From NCBI RefSeq assembly GCF_947500065.1, contig NZ_CANMQT010000001.1, forward strand, positions 434,001 to 498,000: a DNA stretch of 64,000 bases. The letters are read 5' to 3'. The notes beneath the pieces are model-generated. The model made no database searches. It had not been told where the DNA came from and worked only from the letters and a program-made list of their open reading frames with translations. This document shows, piece by piece, positions 47,147 through 55,493 of this stretch. The translations under genes and the position numbers were made by a program. This DNA is from an uncultured Aquimarina sp. GTDB taxonomy: Bacteria > Bacteroidota > Bacteroidia > Flavobacteriales > Flavobacteriaceae. Every line of letters begins with the position of its first letter. Position 1 is the stretch's first letter.

Positions 47147-47785
47147 TTGAAAATAATACCCGTCAAAACACCAGAAAGTATTAAATTACTATTCCCAAAT
47201 TACACTTGGGATTTTTATGCTAAAAAAGAGAAAAAGATTTATCTCACATTTGACGATGGACCAATCCCAGAAGTTACCGAGTTTATACTAGATCAACTAC
47301 AGCTTTTTAATGCAAAAGCTACATTTTTTTGTATTGGAGAAAATATAAAAAAACATCCTCATATTTTTAACAAAATACTATCAGAGGGTCATAGCGTGGG
47401 AAATCATACTATGAATCATTTAAAAGCTAGAAAAAGCACCCTTTCTTCATTTTTAGAAAATGTCGAGAAATGCGAAAAACAAATAAAAGAACATACAGAA
47501 CTAAAGAGTAAACTCTTTAGACCACCTTACGGACAACTTAGTAAATCAAAATTAATTGAATTAAGAAAGTTAGGGTATAACATAATATTATGGGATGTCT
47601 TATCTAAAGATTGGGACAAAAACACATCACCAGAACAGTGTTCTAATAATGTAATAGATAATTCAAAAAGTGGAAGTATCATCGTTTTTCACGACAGTAT
47701 CAAAGCTTCAAAAAATATTGAAATAGCATTACCAAAGGTACTGAAGCATTTTACCAATAAAGGATATGTTCTAGACAAGATATAG
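47147..47785 (+). CDS. Polysaccharide deacetylase (NodB/CE4 family)
   Basis: I choose the TTG at 47147, giving a 212-residue product that begins MKIIPVKTPESIK. The longer frame from 47105 would read through a perfect terminator hairpin and is unlikely. All five CE4 motifs are present: TFDDGP (metal-binding Asp pair), GNHTMNH (His pair), RPPYG, the WDVLSKDW segment and IVFHD. There is no signal peptide, so it may act in the cytoplasm or be exported another way. It removes acetyl groups from N-acetylated sugars, perhaps of an envelope polysaccharide. Only 10 bases separate the terminator from the start, so there is no room for a promoter; expression must come from read-through or an upstream internal promoter. 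Confidence 0.88.
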   Translation: MKIIPVKTPESIKLLFPNYTWDFYAKKEKKIYLTFDDGPIPEVTEFILDQLQLFNAKATFFCIGENIKKHPHIFNKILSEGHSVGNHTMNHLKARKSTLSSFLENVEKCEKQIKEHTELKSKLFRPPYGQLSKSKLIELRKLGYNIILWDVLSKDWDKNTSPEQCSNNVIDNSKSGSIIVFHDSIKASKNIEIALPKVLKHFTNKGYVLDKI

Positions 47786-47792
47786 TCAATTA

Positions 47793-48089
47793 TTAAACAT
47801 ATTCTTTCATCAGCCCTATAAGTGTATTAGCATCTTGCTCTCCACTTTGTCTCCATACCATTTCTCCTTCTTTGTAAATCATTAACGTAGGAAGACCTTT
47901 AATCCGAAGCGCTGTAGCAAGCTCTTCATTTTTATCCACATCTATCTTTATCACTTTAGCCTTATCACCAAGCGCAGCAGCTACATCACGCAATACTGGA
48001 TGCATGGATACAGATGGTTCATTCCATTCAGTATAAAAATCCAGCAAAACCGGAACTTCGATACCTATTAACTCTCCAAACTTTGACAT
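47793..48089 (-). CDS. Thioredoxin-fold protein lacking the catalytic cysteines
   Basis: A 98-residue protein with the complete thioredoxin fold. The strand VPVLLDFYTEW leads to the active-site position, which here reads W22-N-E-P-S26 instead of WCGPC, so both redox cysteines are replaced. The rest is standard: MHPVLRDVAAALGDKAKVIKIDVDKNEELATALRIKG, the cis-proline loop GLPTLMIY (P67) and a final helix. It contains no cysteine at all, so it cannot do disulfide exchange. It may bind a partner protein or act as a chaperone-like scaffold. I believe similar proteins occur in other flavobacteria. It is alone on its strand, convergent with the deacetylase (8-base gap). Confidence 0.88.
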   Translation of the reverse strand: MSKFGELIGIEVPVLLDFYTEWNEPSVSMHPVLRDVAAALGDKAKVIKIDVDKNEELATALRIKGLPTLMIYKEGEMVWRQSGEQDANTLIGLMKEYV

Positions 48090-48172
48090 GTTCTAAAAAA
48101 TTTTATCTTCTAACTTTGTCATAGTAACGAACAAAGTCTATATATAATTGTAAATATAACATTTTCTACGAA

Positions 48173-49411
48173 TTAAGCTGGTTTCGAGCCTTTTCTCAAT
48201 TCTATCACTGTAATTTCGGGCCAAATCCCAACTCTTCCCGGAAAAGCATGAAAACCAAAACCTCTATTCACATTCAAATAACGTCCCATTTCATCATACA
48301 TTCCAGCCCATTGCTTATACACATATTGAACAGGACTCCATTTCATAAAGCCAGGAATTTCAATACCAAACTGGAATCCATGAGTATGTCCACTAAGCGT
48401 AAGATGGTAGTGATTCTCATGCTTTTTCACCTCATATTCCCAATGAGATGGATCATGACTCAATAAAATTTTAAAATCTTCTTTAGAAACCCCATCAGAT
48501 GCTTTCGCTAAATCTCCAGCCTTTTTGAAATTATGGCCCCAATTCTCAACACCTACTACGGCAATTCGTTCTCCATCTTTTTCTATAAATGCATTTTCAT
48601 TTAGTAACAATTTAAAATCAATTTTAGAGTGCACATCTTTAATCGCTTCAAAATTAGCTTCCTTCTCCTCTTCAGTATCCCAAGTTACATATTCACCGTA
48701 ATCATGATTTCCTAAAATAGAATACTTCCCATAAGAAGGTGTCGTAAGTCCTTTAAAAACATCAATCCAATCATCCATCTCACTTGCCATTGTATTTACA
48801 ATATCCCCTGTAAAAACAAGTAAATCCGACTGTTGTTCATTAATCAAATTAACAGCATACTCAATCTTCTCTACTTCATCAAAGCTACCTGAATGAATAT
48901 CCGAAATCTGAGTTAACCGAAATCCATCAAATGCATTAGGTAAATCATCAAAATAAAGCACATGATTAATCACCTTAAAATTATATTTCCCTCTAAATAT
49001 ACCGTGCACAAGTCCTGCAAAAGGTATAGCAGCTACCCCCAATGCCAATTGGCTTATAAATTTTCTACGATCCGGCAAATACTGTGTAGCATTTCCGTCA
49101 AAAAAAGTATTAGTGAGATACGTGTACCCAGCAACACAAAGCCGAATAATATCCTCACCAAACATAAATAACACCAAAATTAACTTAGGAACCAGAGTGA
49201 CTAACAATAGACCACTTGCTCTAAGAGAATATTTTGTTGGACCTACACTTCTATCATAATTAGCAAAAGTATATACCACATAGCCTATAACGAATAATGA
49301 AAAAACTAAATATAATATTTGAACCCACTGGTTTTTGGCAAGGGTTCTAATTACTTGAAAAGCATATATTTCTATTAAAACATATAGTACTAAGGGAATA
49401 ATCCAACGCAT
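48173..49411 (-). CDS. Membrane-anchored metallophosphoesterase
   Basis: A 412-residue protein. Four hydrophobic helices (about 4-20, 27-48, 66-90 and 122-140) precede a calcineurin-like phosphoesterase domain (about 155-400). The metal-binding motifs are all present: TQISDIHSGSF, VFTGDIVNT, LGNHDYG, LLSHDPSHW and LSGHTHGFQFG. It resembles YkuE/YaeI-type enzymes; E. coli YaeI and relatives act on phospholipids such as UDP-diacylglucosamine, but the substrate here is not known. The anchoring helices suggest a membrane or cell-surface substrate. It stands alone with 83 bases to the thioredoxin-like gene. Confidence 0.9.
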   Translation of the reverse strand: MRWIIPLVLYVLIEIYAFQVIRTLAKNQWVQILYLVFSLFVIGYVVYTFANYDRSVGPTKYSLRASGLLLVTLVPKLILVLFMFGEDIIRLCVAGYTYLTNTFFDGNATQYLPDRRKFISQLALGVAAIPFAGLVHGIFRGKYNFKVINHVLYFDDLPNAFDGFRLTQISDIHSGSFDEVEKIEYAVNLINEQQSDLLVFTGDIVNTMASEMDDWIDVFKGLTTPSYGKYSILGNHDYGEYVTWDTEEEKEANFEAIKDVHSKIDFKLLLNENAFIEKDGERIAVVGVENWGHNFKKAGDLAKASDGVSKEDFKILLSHDPSHWEYEVKKHENHYHLTLSGHTHGFQFGIEIPGFMKWSPVQYVYKQWAGMYDEMGRYLNVNRGFGFHAFPGRVGIWPEITVIELRKGSKPA

Positions 49412-49603
49412 ATTAATAACAAATTTATTGACGAAACAAAACTATCCTACCTTTTATCAACCAGAGTTATATTTAAGTAAAAATTAACGGTTTACAAATG
49501 AATCGTAAGAAAATACCGTAATTACATATATCTATAGACCCATATCACTATAAATCTTAGAATTTTCTTTCATATGTAAATTTTTTATTCGTACCTTCGT
49601 TCT

Positions 49604-49745
49604 ACCAATTAACATTGGGTTTTACAAAAAAAATCTACTTTATTTAGAAAATATTACTATCGTATTTATAGCAATTGATAACATTGTTATCAATTTTATT
49701 TTGGGGCGAAATGCCGTCATTCATTGACGGCATTTCTTATTTAGT
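49604..49745 (+). ncRNA. Candidate small RNA upstream of polA
   Basis: A TACCTTCG box (49592-49599) resembles a -7 element with one mismatch. Two hairpins follow. The first has perfect arms AATTGATAAC / GTTATCAATT (49673-49682 and 49686-49695) with a 3-base loop. The second has perfect 12-bp arms GAAATGCCGTCA / TGACGGCATTTC (49708-49719 and 49725-49736), followed by TTATTT. No ORF longer than a few codons fits. It could be an independent small RNA of about 130-140 bases or a leader of polA. Nothing else is visible in 49412-49590. This is a structure-based guess; I recognise no known RNA family. Confidence 0.4.
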
Positions 49746-49810
49746 ATAATTTTGAAACTATTTCACCAATCTTCTTTTTATATTGCATTCCTAAAAACTG
49801 AACACATACT

Positions 49811-52639
49811 ATGTCACAAAAACGTCTTTTTCTCCTAGATGCTTTCGCACTTATTTTTCGAGGATATTATGCTTTGATTAAAAACCCAAGGATCAATTCT
49901 AAAGGGCAAGATACCTCTGCAATAATGGGATTTGTAAACTCACTCTTTGATGTTATTAAAAGAGAGAATCCAGATCACCTAGCGGTAGCATTCGACAAAC
50001 ATGGTAGTAAAGATCGTGTAGAAATGTTTCCAGAATACAAAGCCAATAGAGATGAAACTCCAGAAGCAATAAAAATTGCCGTTCCTATTATACAGGAAAT
50101 ACTTAAAGCAATGGATATTCCTATTATAGAAAGAGCCGGTGTAGAAGCTGATGACTTAATCGGAACCATCGCTAAGCAAGCCGAAAAAGAAGGATACAAA
50201 ACCTATATGGTTACTCCGGATAAAGATTATGCTCAATTAGTATCCGAAAACATTTTCATGTATCGTCCAGCAAGGATGGGTAATGGTATCGAAATATGGG
50301 GGATTCCTGAAGTACAAAAAAGATTCGAAGTAGAACGCCCAGAACAAGTAATCGATTATTTAGGGATGATGGGAGATGCTGTAGACAATATTCCTGGTTT
50401 GCCAGGTGTGGGAGACAAAACTGCCAAGAAGTTTATTGCTGCTTACGGATCCATGGAAGGTCTTTTTGAAAATATAGATCAGCTAAAAGGTAAAATGAAA
50501 GAAAAAGTAGAAGCTAATCAAGAATTAGGGCTTCTCTCTAAAAAATTAGCAACAATTATGCTCGATTGCGATGTTACTTTTAACGCAAAGGATTATGAGA
50601 GATCAACACCTGATGCAAAAAAAGTACAGGAAATTTTTGAAGAACTAGAGTTTAGAAGATTAATCGATCAATTCACCAAAATCTTCTTTCCTTCTGAGTC
50701 CCCATCTCCTAAAGCAACTACTTCTTCTTCACCTAAAAAACAAGGCGAACAAGCTGGCGCAGGTCAATTCTCGTTATTTGGAGATAGTCAGGAAAGCAGT
50801 ACTTCATCTACCTCTTTTTCTAACAGAAAAACGATTGCGAATACAGAACATTTTTATCAAAGTATTGCTCCAGGAATGGCCATGAAGTTATTCCTTCAGA
50901 ATTTACTAAAACAAGAAAGCATATGTTTTGACACAGAAACTACAGGTCTCAATCCACTTACTGCTGAATTAGTAGGTATTGCTTTTTCTTGGGAAGCAGG
51001 AAAAGGATTCTATATTCCATTTCCAGAAGACCGAAATGAAGCTCAGGAATTGATCGAACAATTTAGACCTTTTTTTGAAGCAGAACATATTACCAAGATT
51101 GGTCAGAACTTAAAATACGACATCAAAGTATTAGCGAAATACAACATAGAAGTAAAAGGGAAACTTTTTGACACCATGCTAGCTCATTATCTTATCAATC
51201 CAGACATGAGACATAATATGGATGTGCTTTCTGAAACTTATCTTAACTACACCCCTGTCTCTATCACTGAATTAATTGGAAAAAAAGGAAAAAATCAATT
51301 ATCATTCAGACAGGTTCCACAAGAACAACAAACAGAATACGCTGTAGAAGATGCAGATATTACGTATCAACTAAAAGAGCATTTTACGCCTGAGCTTAAT
51401 GAAGCCAGTATATTATCATTGTTTGAAGACATAGAAGTTCCTTTGTTACGAGTTCTAGCAGATATGGAAATAGAAGGAATTAATCTAGACAAGGAGTTTT
51501 TACAATCTCTTTCTTCAGAATTAGACAATGATATTAAAACTTTAGAATCCGACATATACAGTAAAGCTGGAGAAGAGTTTAATATTGCTTCCCCAAAACA
51601 ATTAGGGATCGTCCTTTTTGAAAAAATGAAACTGGTAGACAAACCAAAGAAAACAAAAACTGGTCAATATTCTACGGCAGAGGATGTATTGTCGTATCTA
51701 GCAAAAGATCATGAAATTATTCAGAATATTTTAGATTTCCGTGGGTTATCAAAATTAAAAAGCACCTATGTCGATGCGTTACCAAACCAGATAAACGAAT
51801 CTACAGGTCACGTACATACAGATTATATGCAAACTGTTGCTGCTACGGGTCGATTAAGTTCCAACAACCCTAATTTACAGAATATCCCGATTAGAACCGA
51901 ACGAGGACGACAAGTAAGAAAAGCTTTTATACCAAGAAGTAAAGAATACACTTTATTAGCTGCCGATTATTCTCAAATAGAATTAAGAATTATCGCAGCA
52001 TTAAGTGAGGAAGAAACCATGATCAACGCTTTTAAGAATGGAGAAGATATTCACGCATCAACCGCTGCTAAAGTATTTAATGTTCCTTTAGAAGAAGTGA
52101 CTAGAGAACAACGTAGTAATGCCAAAACGGTTAATTTCGGAATTATTTATGGGGTTTCAGCTTTTGGATTAAGTAATCAAACGGATCTTTCACGTAGTGA
52201 AGCAAAAGAATTAATTGACACCTATTACAAAACCTACCCTAAACTGCGCAATTACATGAGTGAATTGGTAGATTTCGCAAGAGACAATGGCTATGTACAA
52301 ACAGTTTTAGGAAGACGACGTTACCTAAAAGATATTAACTCTGCTAACGCTGTTGTAAGAGGTGCAGCAGAACGAAATGCCGTAAATGCGCCAATCCAGG
52401 GTAGCGCAGCTGATATTATCAAAATCGCTATGATCAACATTCATAAGAAACTAAAAGAAGGAAATTATAAAACTAAAATGTTATTACAAGTACATGATGA
52501 ATTGGTTTTTGATGTCTATAAGCCTGAATTAGATGAAATACAATCCCTCATAAAATCAGAAATGGAAAATGCTTATACCCTAGCAGTGCCACTAGATGTG
52601 GATATGGGATTAGGAAATAATTGGTTAGAGGCGCATTAA
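49811..52639 (+). CDS. polA: DNA polymerase I
   Basis: A 942-residue protein with all three activities expected of PolA, for Okazaki fragment processing and repair. The 5'-3' exonuclease domain (about 1-295) has DAFALIFRGYYAL and the helix-hairpin-helix GDAVDNIPGLPGVGDKTAKKFI. A Ser/Pro-rich linker (about 296-345) precedes the 3'-5' exonuclease domain, with intact metal ligands in CFDTETTGLNPLTAELVGIAFSW. The polymerase domain carries DYSQIELRIIA (motif A), RSNAKTVNFGIIYG (motif B) and LQVHDELVFDVY (motif C). Length is normal. The start is the ATG at 49811; the region upstream holds a candidate small RNA and no strong promoter of its own. Confidence 0.97.
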   Translation: MSQKRLFLLDAFALIFRGYYALIKNPRINSKGQDTSAIMGFVNSLFDVIKRENPDHLAVAFDKHGSKDRVEMFPEYKANRDETPEAIKIAVPIIQEILKAMDIPIIERAGVEADDLIGTIAKQAEKEGYKTYMVTPDKDYAQLVSENIFMYRPARMGNGIEIWGIPEVQKRFEVERPEQVIDYLGMMGDAVDNIPGLPGVGDKTAKKFIAAYGSMEGLFENIDQLKGKMKEKVEANQELGLLSKKLATIMLDCDVTFNAKDYERSTPDAKKVQEIFEELEFRRLIDQFTKIFFPSESPSPKATTSSSPKKQGEQAGAGQFSLFGDSQESSTSSTSFSNRKTIANTEHFYQSIAPGMAMKLFLQNLLKQESICFDTETTGLNPLTAELVGIAFSWEAGKGFYIPFPEDRNEAQELIEQFRPFFEAEHITKIGQNLKYDIKVLAKYNIEVKGKLFDTMLAHYLINPDMRHNMDVLSETYLNYTPVSITELIGKKGKNQLSFRQVPQEQQTEYAVEDADITYQLKEHFTPELNEASILSLFEDIEVPLLRVLADMEIEGINLDKEFLQSLSSELDNDIKTLESDIYSKAGEEFNIASPKQLGIVLFEKMKLVDKPKKTKTGQYSTAEDVLSYLAKDHEIIQNILDFRGLSKLKSTYVDALPNQINESTGHVHTDYMQTVAATGRLSSNNPNLQNIPIRTERGRQVRKAFIPRSKEYTLLAADYSQIELRIIAALSEEETMINAFKNGEDIHASTAAKVFNVPLEEVTREQRSNAKTVNFGIIYGVSAFGLSNQTDLSRSEAKELIDTYYKTYPKLRNYMSELVDFARDNGYVQTVLGRRRYLKDINSANAVVRGAAERNAVNAPIQGSAADIIKIAMINIHKKLKEGNYKTKMLLQVHDELVFDVYKPELDEIQSLIKSEMENAYTLAVPLDVDMGLGNNWLEAH

Positions 52640-52709
52640 TAAATGTAACTACTTCTGATAATTTTATACTCATACACAAGAACATAACTAACTATACACT
52701 ATTTATTTT

Positions 52710-53543
52710 ATGGAACAACTTTTTACCATCGAAAGCCTTATTACCCTGTTAATGCTGGTTTTACTACAAGCCGTTTTAGGATTTGATAATCTTTTATACA
52801 TTTCTCTAGAATCCAAAAAAGCACCAGCAGACAAACAAAGCTATGTTCGCAAACTAGGTGTTGGCCTTGCCATCATATTGCGAATAGTTTTACTTTTTAT
52901 ACTGATGTCATTAATTCAGTATTTCCAGGAACCATTTGCAAGCCTACATAATAATAGCATTATAGAATTCGAATTTAATGTACATAGTGTTATCGTTCTA
53001 ATAGGAGGTGTTTTTATTATATATACTGCTATAAAAGAAATTTGGCATATGATGATGCTAAAAGAACACGAAACATCTCACGGAGAGGAGAAAAAAGGTT
53101 CTACCAACAAAATTATCCTTTGGATCGTGATCATGAATCTAGTATTTTCTTTCGATTCTATTCTTAGTGCAATGGCATTGACAAGTCATATGGAATATGT
53201 GCCTCAACTTATTTTAATGTCTATTGCTATTATTATTGGCGGAGTCATCATGATTGTACTAGCTGATAAAGTATCTAATTTTCTACAAAAAAATAGAATG
53301 TACGAGGTATTAGGCCTTTTTATATTATTTATAGTAGGTATTATGCTATTATCAGAAGGCGGTCATCTGGCACACTTGCACCTCTTTAATAATCCTATTA
53401 CACCAATGAGCAAAACTACTTTCTATTTTGTTATCATTGTACTTGTTATTGTAGATATTGTACAAGGACGTTACCAAAAAAACTTACTAGCAAAAAAGGA
53501 GCATCAAGAGGCATTACTTGCTAAACAAAAGGAAGAAAAATAA
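52710..53543 (+). CDS. TerC-family integral membrane protein
   Basis: A 277-residue protein with seven to eight helices. The TerC/Alx signature is visible: QAVLGFDNLLYISLESKKAPADKQSYVRKLGVGLAIILRIVLLF, with the conserved Asp in GFDN, and again FSFDSILSAMAL in the middle helix. E. coli Alx and Bacillus MeeF/MeeY proteins of this family export or handle manganese and help metalate exported enzymes, so metal (Mn) handling is a plausible role here; it is not specific to tellurite resistance. It follows polA by about 70 bases and shares the strand; a perfect terminator follows. Confidence 0.88.
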   Translation: MEQLFTIESLITLLMLVLLQAVLGFDNLLYISLESKKAPADKQSYVRKLGVGLAIILRIVLLFILMSLIQYFQEPFASLHNNSIIEFEFNVHSVIVLIGGVFIIYTAIKEIWHMMMLKEHETSHGEEKKGSTNKIILWIVIMNLVFSFDSILSAMALTSHMEYVPQLILMSIAIIIGGVIMIVLADKVSNFLQKNRMYEVLGLFILFIVGIMLLSEGGHLAHLHLFNNPITPMSKTTFYFVIIVLVIVDIVQGRYQKNLLAKKEHQEALLAKQKEEK

Positions 53544-53563
53544 GCTTTAAGAAGTAGATACAA

Positions 53564-53603
53564 TCAAAAAGAGCTTCTATCAATTGATAGAAGCTCTTTT
53601 TGA
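53564..53603. terminator. Bidirectional terminator between the TerC gene and a small lipoprotein gene
   Basis: A perfect 40-base palindrome with arms of TCAAAAAGAGCTTCTATCAA type. T runs lie on both strands, and it separates convergent genes. Confidence 0.9.
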
Positions 53604-53622
53604 TTTAAAGTTACATCCAGAA

Positions 53623-54123
53623 CTACTGTCTGGTAAATACTAATGCCACATCTCCTAGATCTTCTACAGCGTCAGTAAAAGAAAGTGTTGTTTCAATAAG
53701 TGTAATAGTTACTTCTTTTGGATCCATCCCTGTAGGAGTAAATGTTAGTTTATCTCCATCTAGACTCCAGGTACCAGTTTCGTTAAGTGTTGTTCCTGTA
53801 CAATCAGCAGTTACTACCACTAACGGCCCTACCATTTCCACATTGACAACAACTTCTTCCACATTCTGGTCATAAGTATTGTCATCATTTACCATAATGG
53901 TATCTTCGAAACAAGGTAGTTCTTCTAATAAATTATCAGAAACTGTTCCATCCATATTCAAATCCACAGACTGTGCAGCAGTAGCAGCAGTAAGCTTCCA
54001 AGTTCCTACAAGAGAAACAGTAGTCGGATCTCCTCCATTATCACCACTATTATCATCATCTGAGCTACATGAAGAAAAAAATAATGCAAAAGATATTGCA
54101 AAAAGAAAAAAATTGGTTTTCAT
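53623..54123 (-). CDS. Lipocalin-like lipoprotein
   Basis: A 166-residue lipoprotein: signal peptide with lipobox FFSSCS (Cys19), followed by an Asp/Gly/Asn-rich linker (SSDDDNSGDNGGD). The body has the lipocalin-like opening VGTWKLTAATAAQ, a mid-strand EETIMVNDDNTYDQ-type segment and TGTWSLDGDKLTFTPTG. Such small lipocalin-like domains (related to DUF5004-like families) are very common surface lipoproteins in Bacteroidota; the ligand is unknown. Two Cys residues (about 77 and 113) could form a disulfide. The Asp/Asn-rich linker after the lipidated Cys resembles surface-export lipoprotein signals of this phylum, so the protein may be surface-exposed. Confidence 0.7.
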   Translation of the reverse strand: MKTNFFLFAISFALFFSSCSSDDDNSGDNGGDPTTVSLVGTWKLTAATAAQSVDLNMDGTVSDNLLEELPCFEDTIMVNDDNTYDQNVEEVVVNVEMVGPLVVVTADCTGTTLNETGTWSLDGDKLTFTPTGMDPKEVTITLIETTLSFTDAVEDLGDVALVFTRQ

Positions 54124-54217
54124 AATTTTGAGTTTTAAATATTAATAACGATTTATTGTAAGTTATTAGTATCTACAAAAGAAAAACATTTCGACCTGAA
54201 AGCTGCTATGTTTAGGT

Positions 54218-55414
54218 TTACCTGTCCGTAGTTGCAGTAAAAAAATCATAGTAATTTAAAAAAGTAGGAATCACAGGGCCATTAAATGTATTCGGTCCAT
54301 TAAACAATACGCATATCGCTATCTTATTTTCAGGATCTATCATTAATTGTGTTTTATATTGATTTACATTTCCTCCATGATAAATTATTGTTCTATTCCG
54401 ATAATCTATGACTCTCCAGCCTTTAGCATAATAAGAGTCTGTTACGCCATCCCATAAATTCACATAAGTGTTTTTTTGACTGGTACAAATCATTGGGTTA
54501 AAAATCTCCGTTAGGCTTTCTTTAGAAATTATATCAGGACGATATCCTAACAAAACCTTTAAATACTCAGCCATATCAGAAATAGATGCATTAATACCTC
54601 CAGCAGCAGCAACGTTATAATAATTCTGATGAAGATCGGTTAGGTAATACTTTTTAGAATAATGATTCCACTTATGCGGCAGTGCTACATTAGTATTTCG
54701 TTTTATATCAGCATAGCTACTAGAAGCATTTTTCATTCCTGCAGGTACAAATAATCGTTCCTTCAATAATGTTTCAAAGGACTTTCCTGTCGAATTTTCC
54801 ATCACTTTTTCAACAATGGAAAAAGCTGCATTTTGATATTCATATTCGGTTCCTTCTTTCGCTACAACTCCATTTCTTTTAAAATTAGCAATAATACCCT
54901 TCAGTGAAACACCTTTATGTATCAATTTAGAATTTGTATACTTATACAATCCTGCGGTATGAGAAAGCAAGTGATTAACTGTAAGTCTTTCTGCTTGTGC
55001 TTTATCTCTTAAACTAAAATTGTTTACCGATTTTTTGACACCTTGCCTCCATTGTAACTCATTGTTATCTGCCAGATTTCCTGCCAGAACTGAAGTTACT
55101 CCTTTTGATAAACTTGCAATCCTAAAAACGGTATTCACATCTACAGAATCAGTTGTGTGTATTTCTTTTACTCCGAAACCTTTTTTATAGATAACTGTAG
55201 AATCCTTAACAATAACTACTGCAGCTCCAGGGCATTCTGAAATATTGAAATTAGTAGCAAAAAACTTCTCATAATGATCCAGAAAAAATGACAAGGAATC
55301 TGTCTTTTCCGTTTTTGGTTTTTGATCTACAATCACTTCCTTCTCTTCCATTTTAGAAGTTGTGCATCCCATAATAAAAAGAGAAATAAAAAATCTTCCA
55401 ATAAAGTTCTTCAT
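54218..55414 (-). CDS. Serine hydrolase of the beta-lactamase/class C family (lipoprotein)
   Basis: A 398-residue lipoprotein (lipobox IMGC, Cys17). The penicillin-binding-protein-like catalytic motifs are complete: S101-L-S-K104 (nucleophile and base), Y193-Q-N195 and H346-G-G. These define the class C beta-lactamase fold (PF00144), which includes esterases, D-aminopeptidases and peptidases as well as beta-lactamases, so activity on antibiotics should not be assumed. The long N-terminal segment after the Cys is Lys/Glu-rich. It lies between a small lipoprotein gene and the DUF5916 gene, all on the same strand, but gaps of about 80-100 bases make a shared operon uncertain. Confidence 0.88.
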   Translation of the reverse strand: MKNFIGRFFISLFIMGCTTSKMEEKEVIVDQKPKTEKTDSLSFFLDHYEKFFATNFNISECPGAAVVIVKDSTVIYKKGFGVKEIHTTDSVDVNTVFRIASLSKGVTSVLAGNLADNNELQWRQGVKKSVNNFSLRDKAQAERLTVNHLLSHTAGLYKYTNSKLIHKGVSLKGIIANFKRNGVVAKEGTEYEYQNAAFSIVEKVMENSTGKSFETLLKERLFVPAGMKNASSSYADIKRNTNVALPHKWNHYSKKYYLTDLHQNYYNVAAAGGINASISDMAEYLKVLLGYRPDIISKESLTEIFNPMICTSQKNTYVNLWDGVTDSYYAKGWRVIDYRNRTIIYHGGNVNQYKTQLMIDPENKIAICVLFNGPNTFNGPVIPTFLNYYDFFTATTDR

Positions 55415-55493
55415 ATAGCAATAATCTTAACTATTGCAAAATACACGTAAAAAACTCTTATGTAAAAACTTTATTGGAAGCTTTTTTACAATT

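Noticed and set aside
52710..53543. TerC-family protein read as tellurite resistance
   Set aside because: The rest of the ter cluster is absent, and most TerC-family members are linked to metal (Mn) handling.
54218..55414. Serine hydrolase read as an antibiotic-resistance beta-lactamase
   Set aside because: Motifs fit the wide class C/esterase family; nothing specific to antibiotic hydrolysis is visible, so a resistance call is not supported.
55445..55490. AT-rich repeat (GTAAAAAA type) as a terminator of the DUF5916 gene
   Set aside because: The arms pair with bulges and mismatches only; support is too weak to list as a feature.
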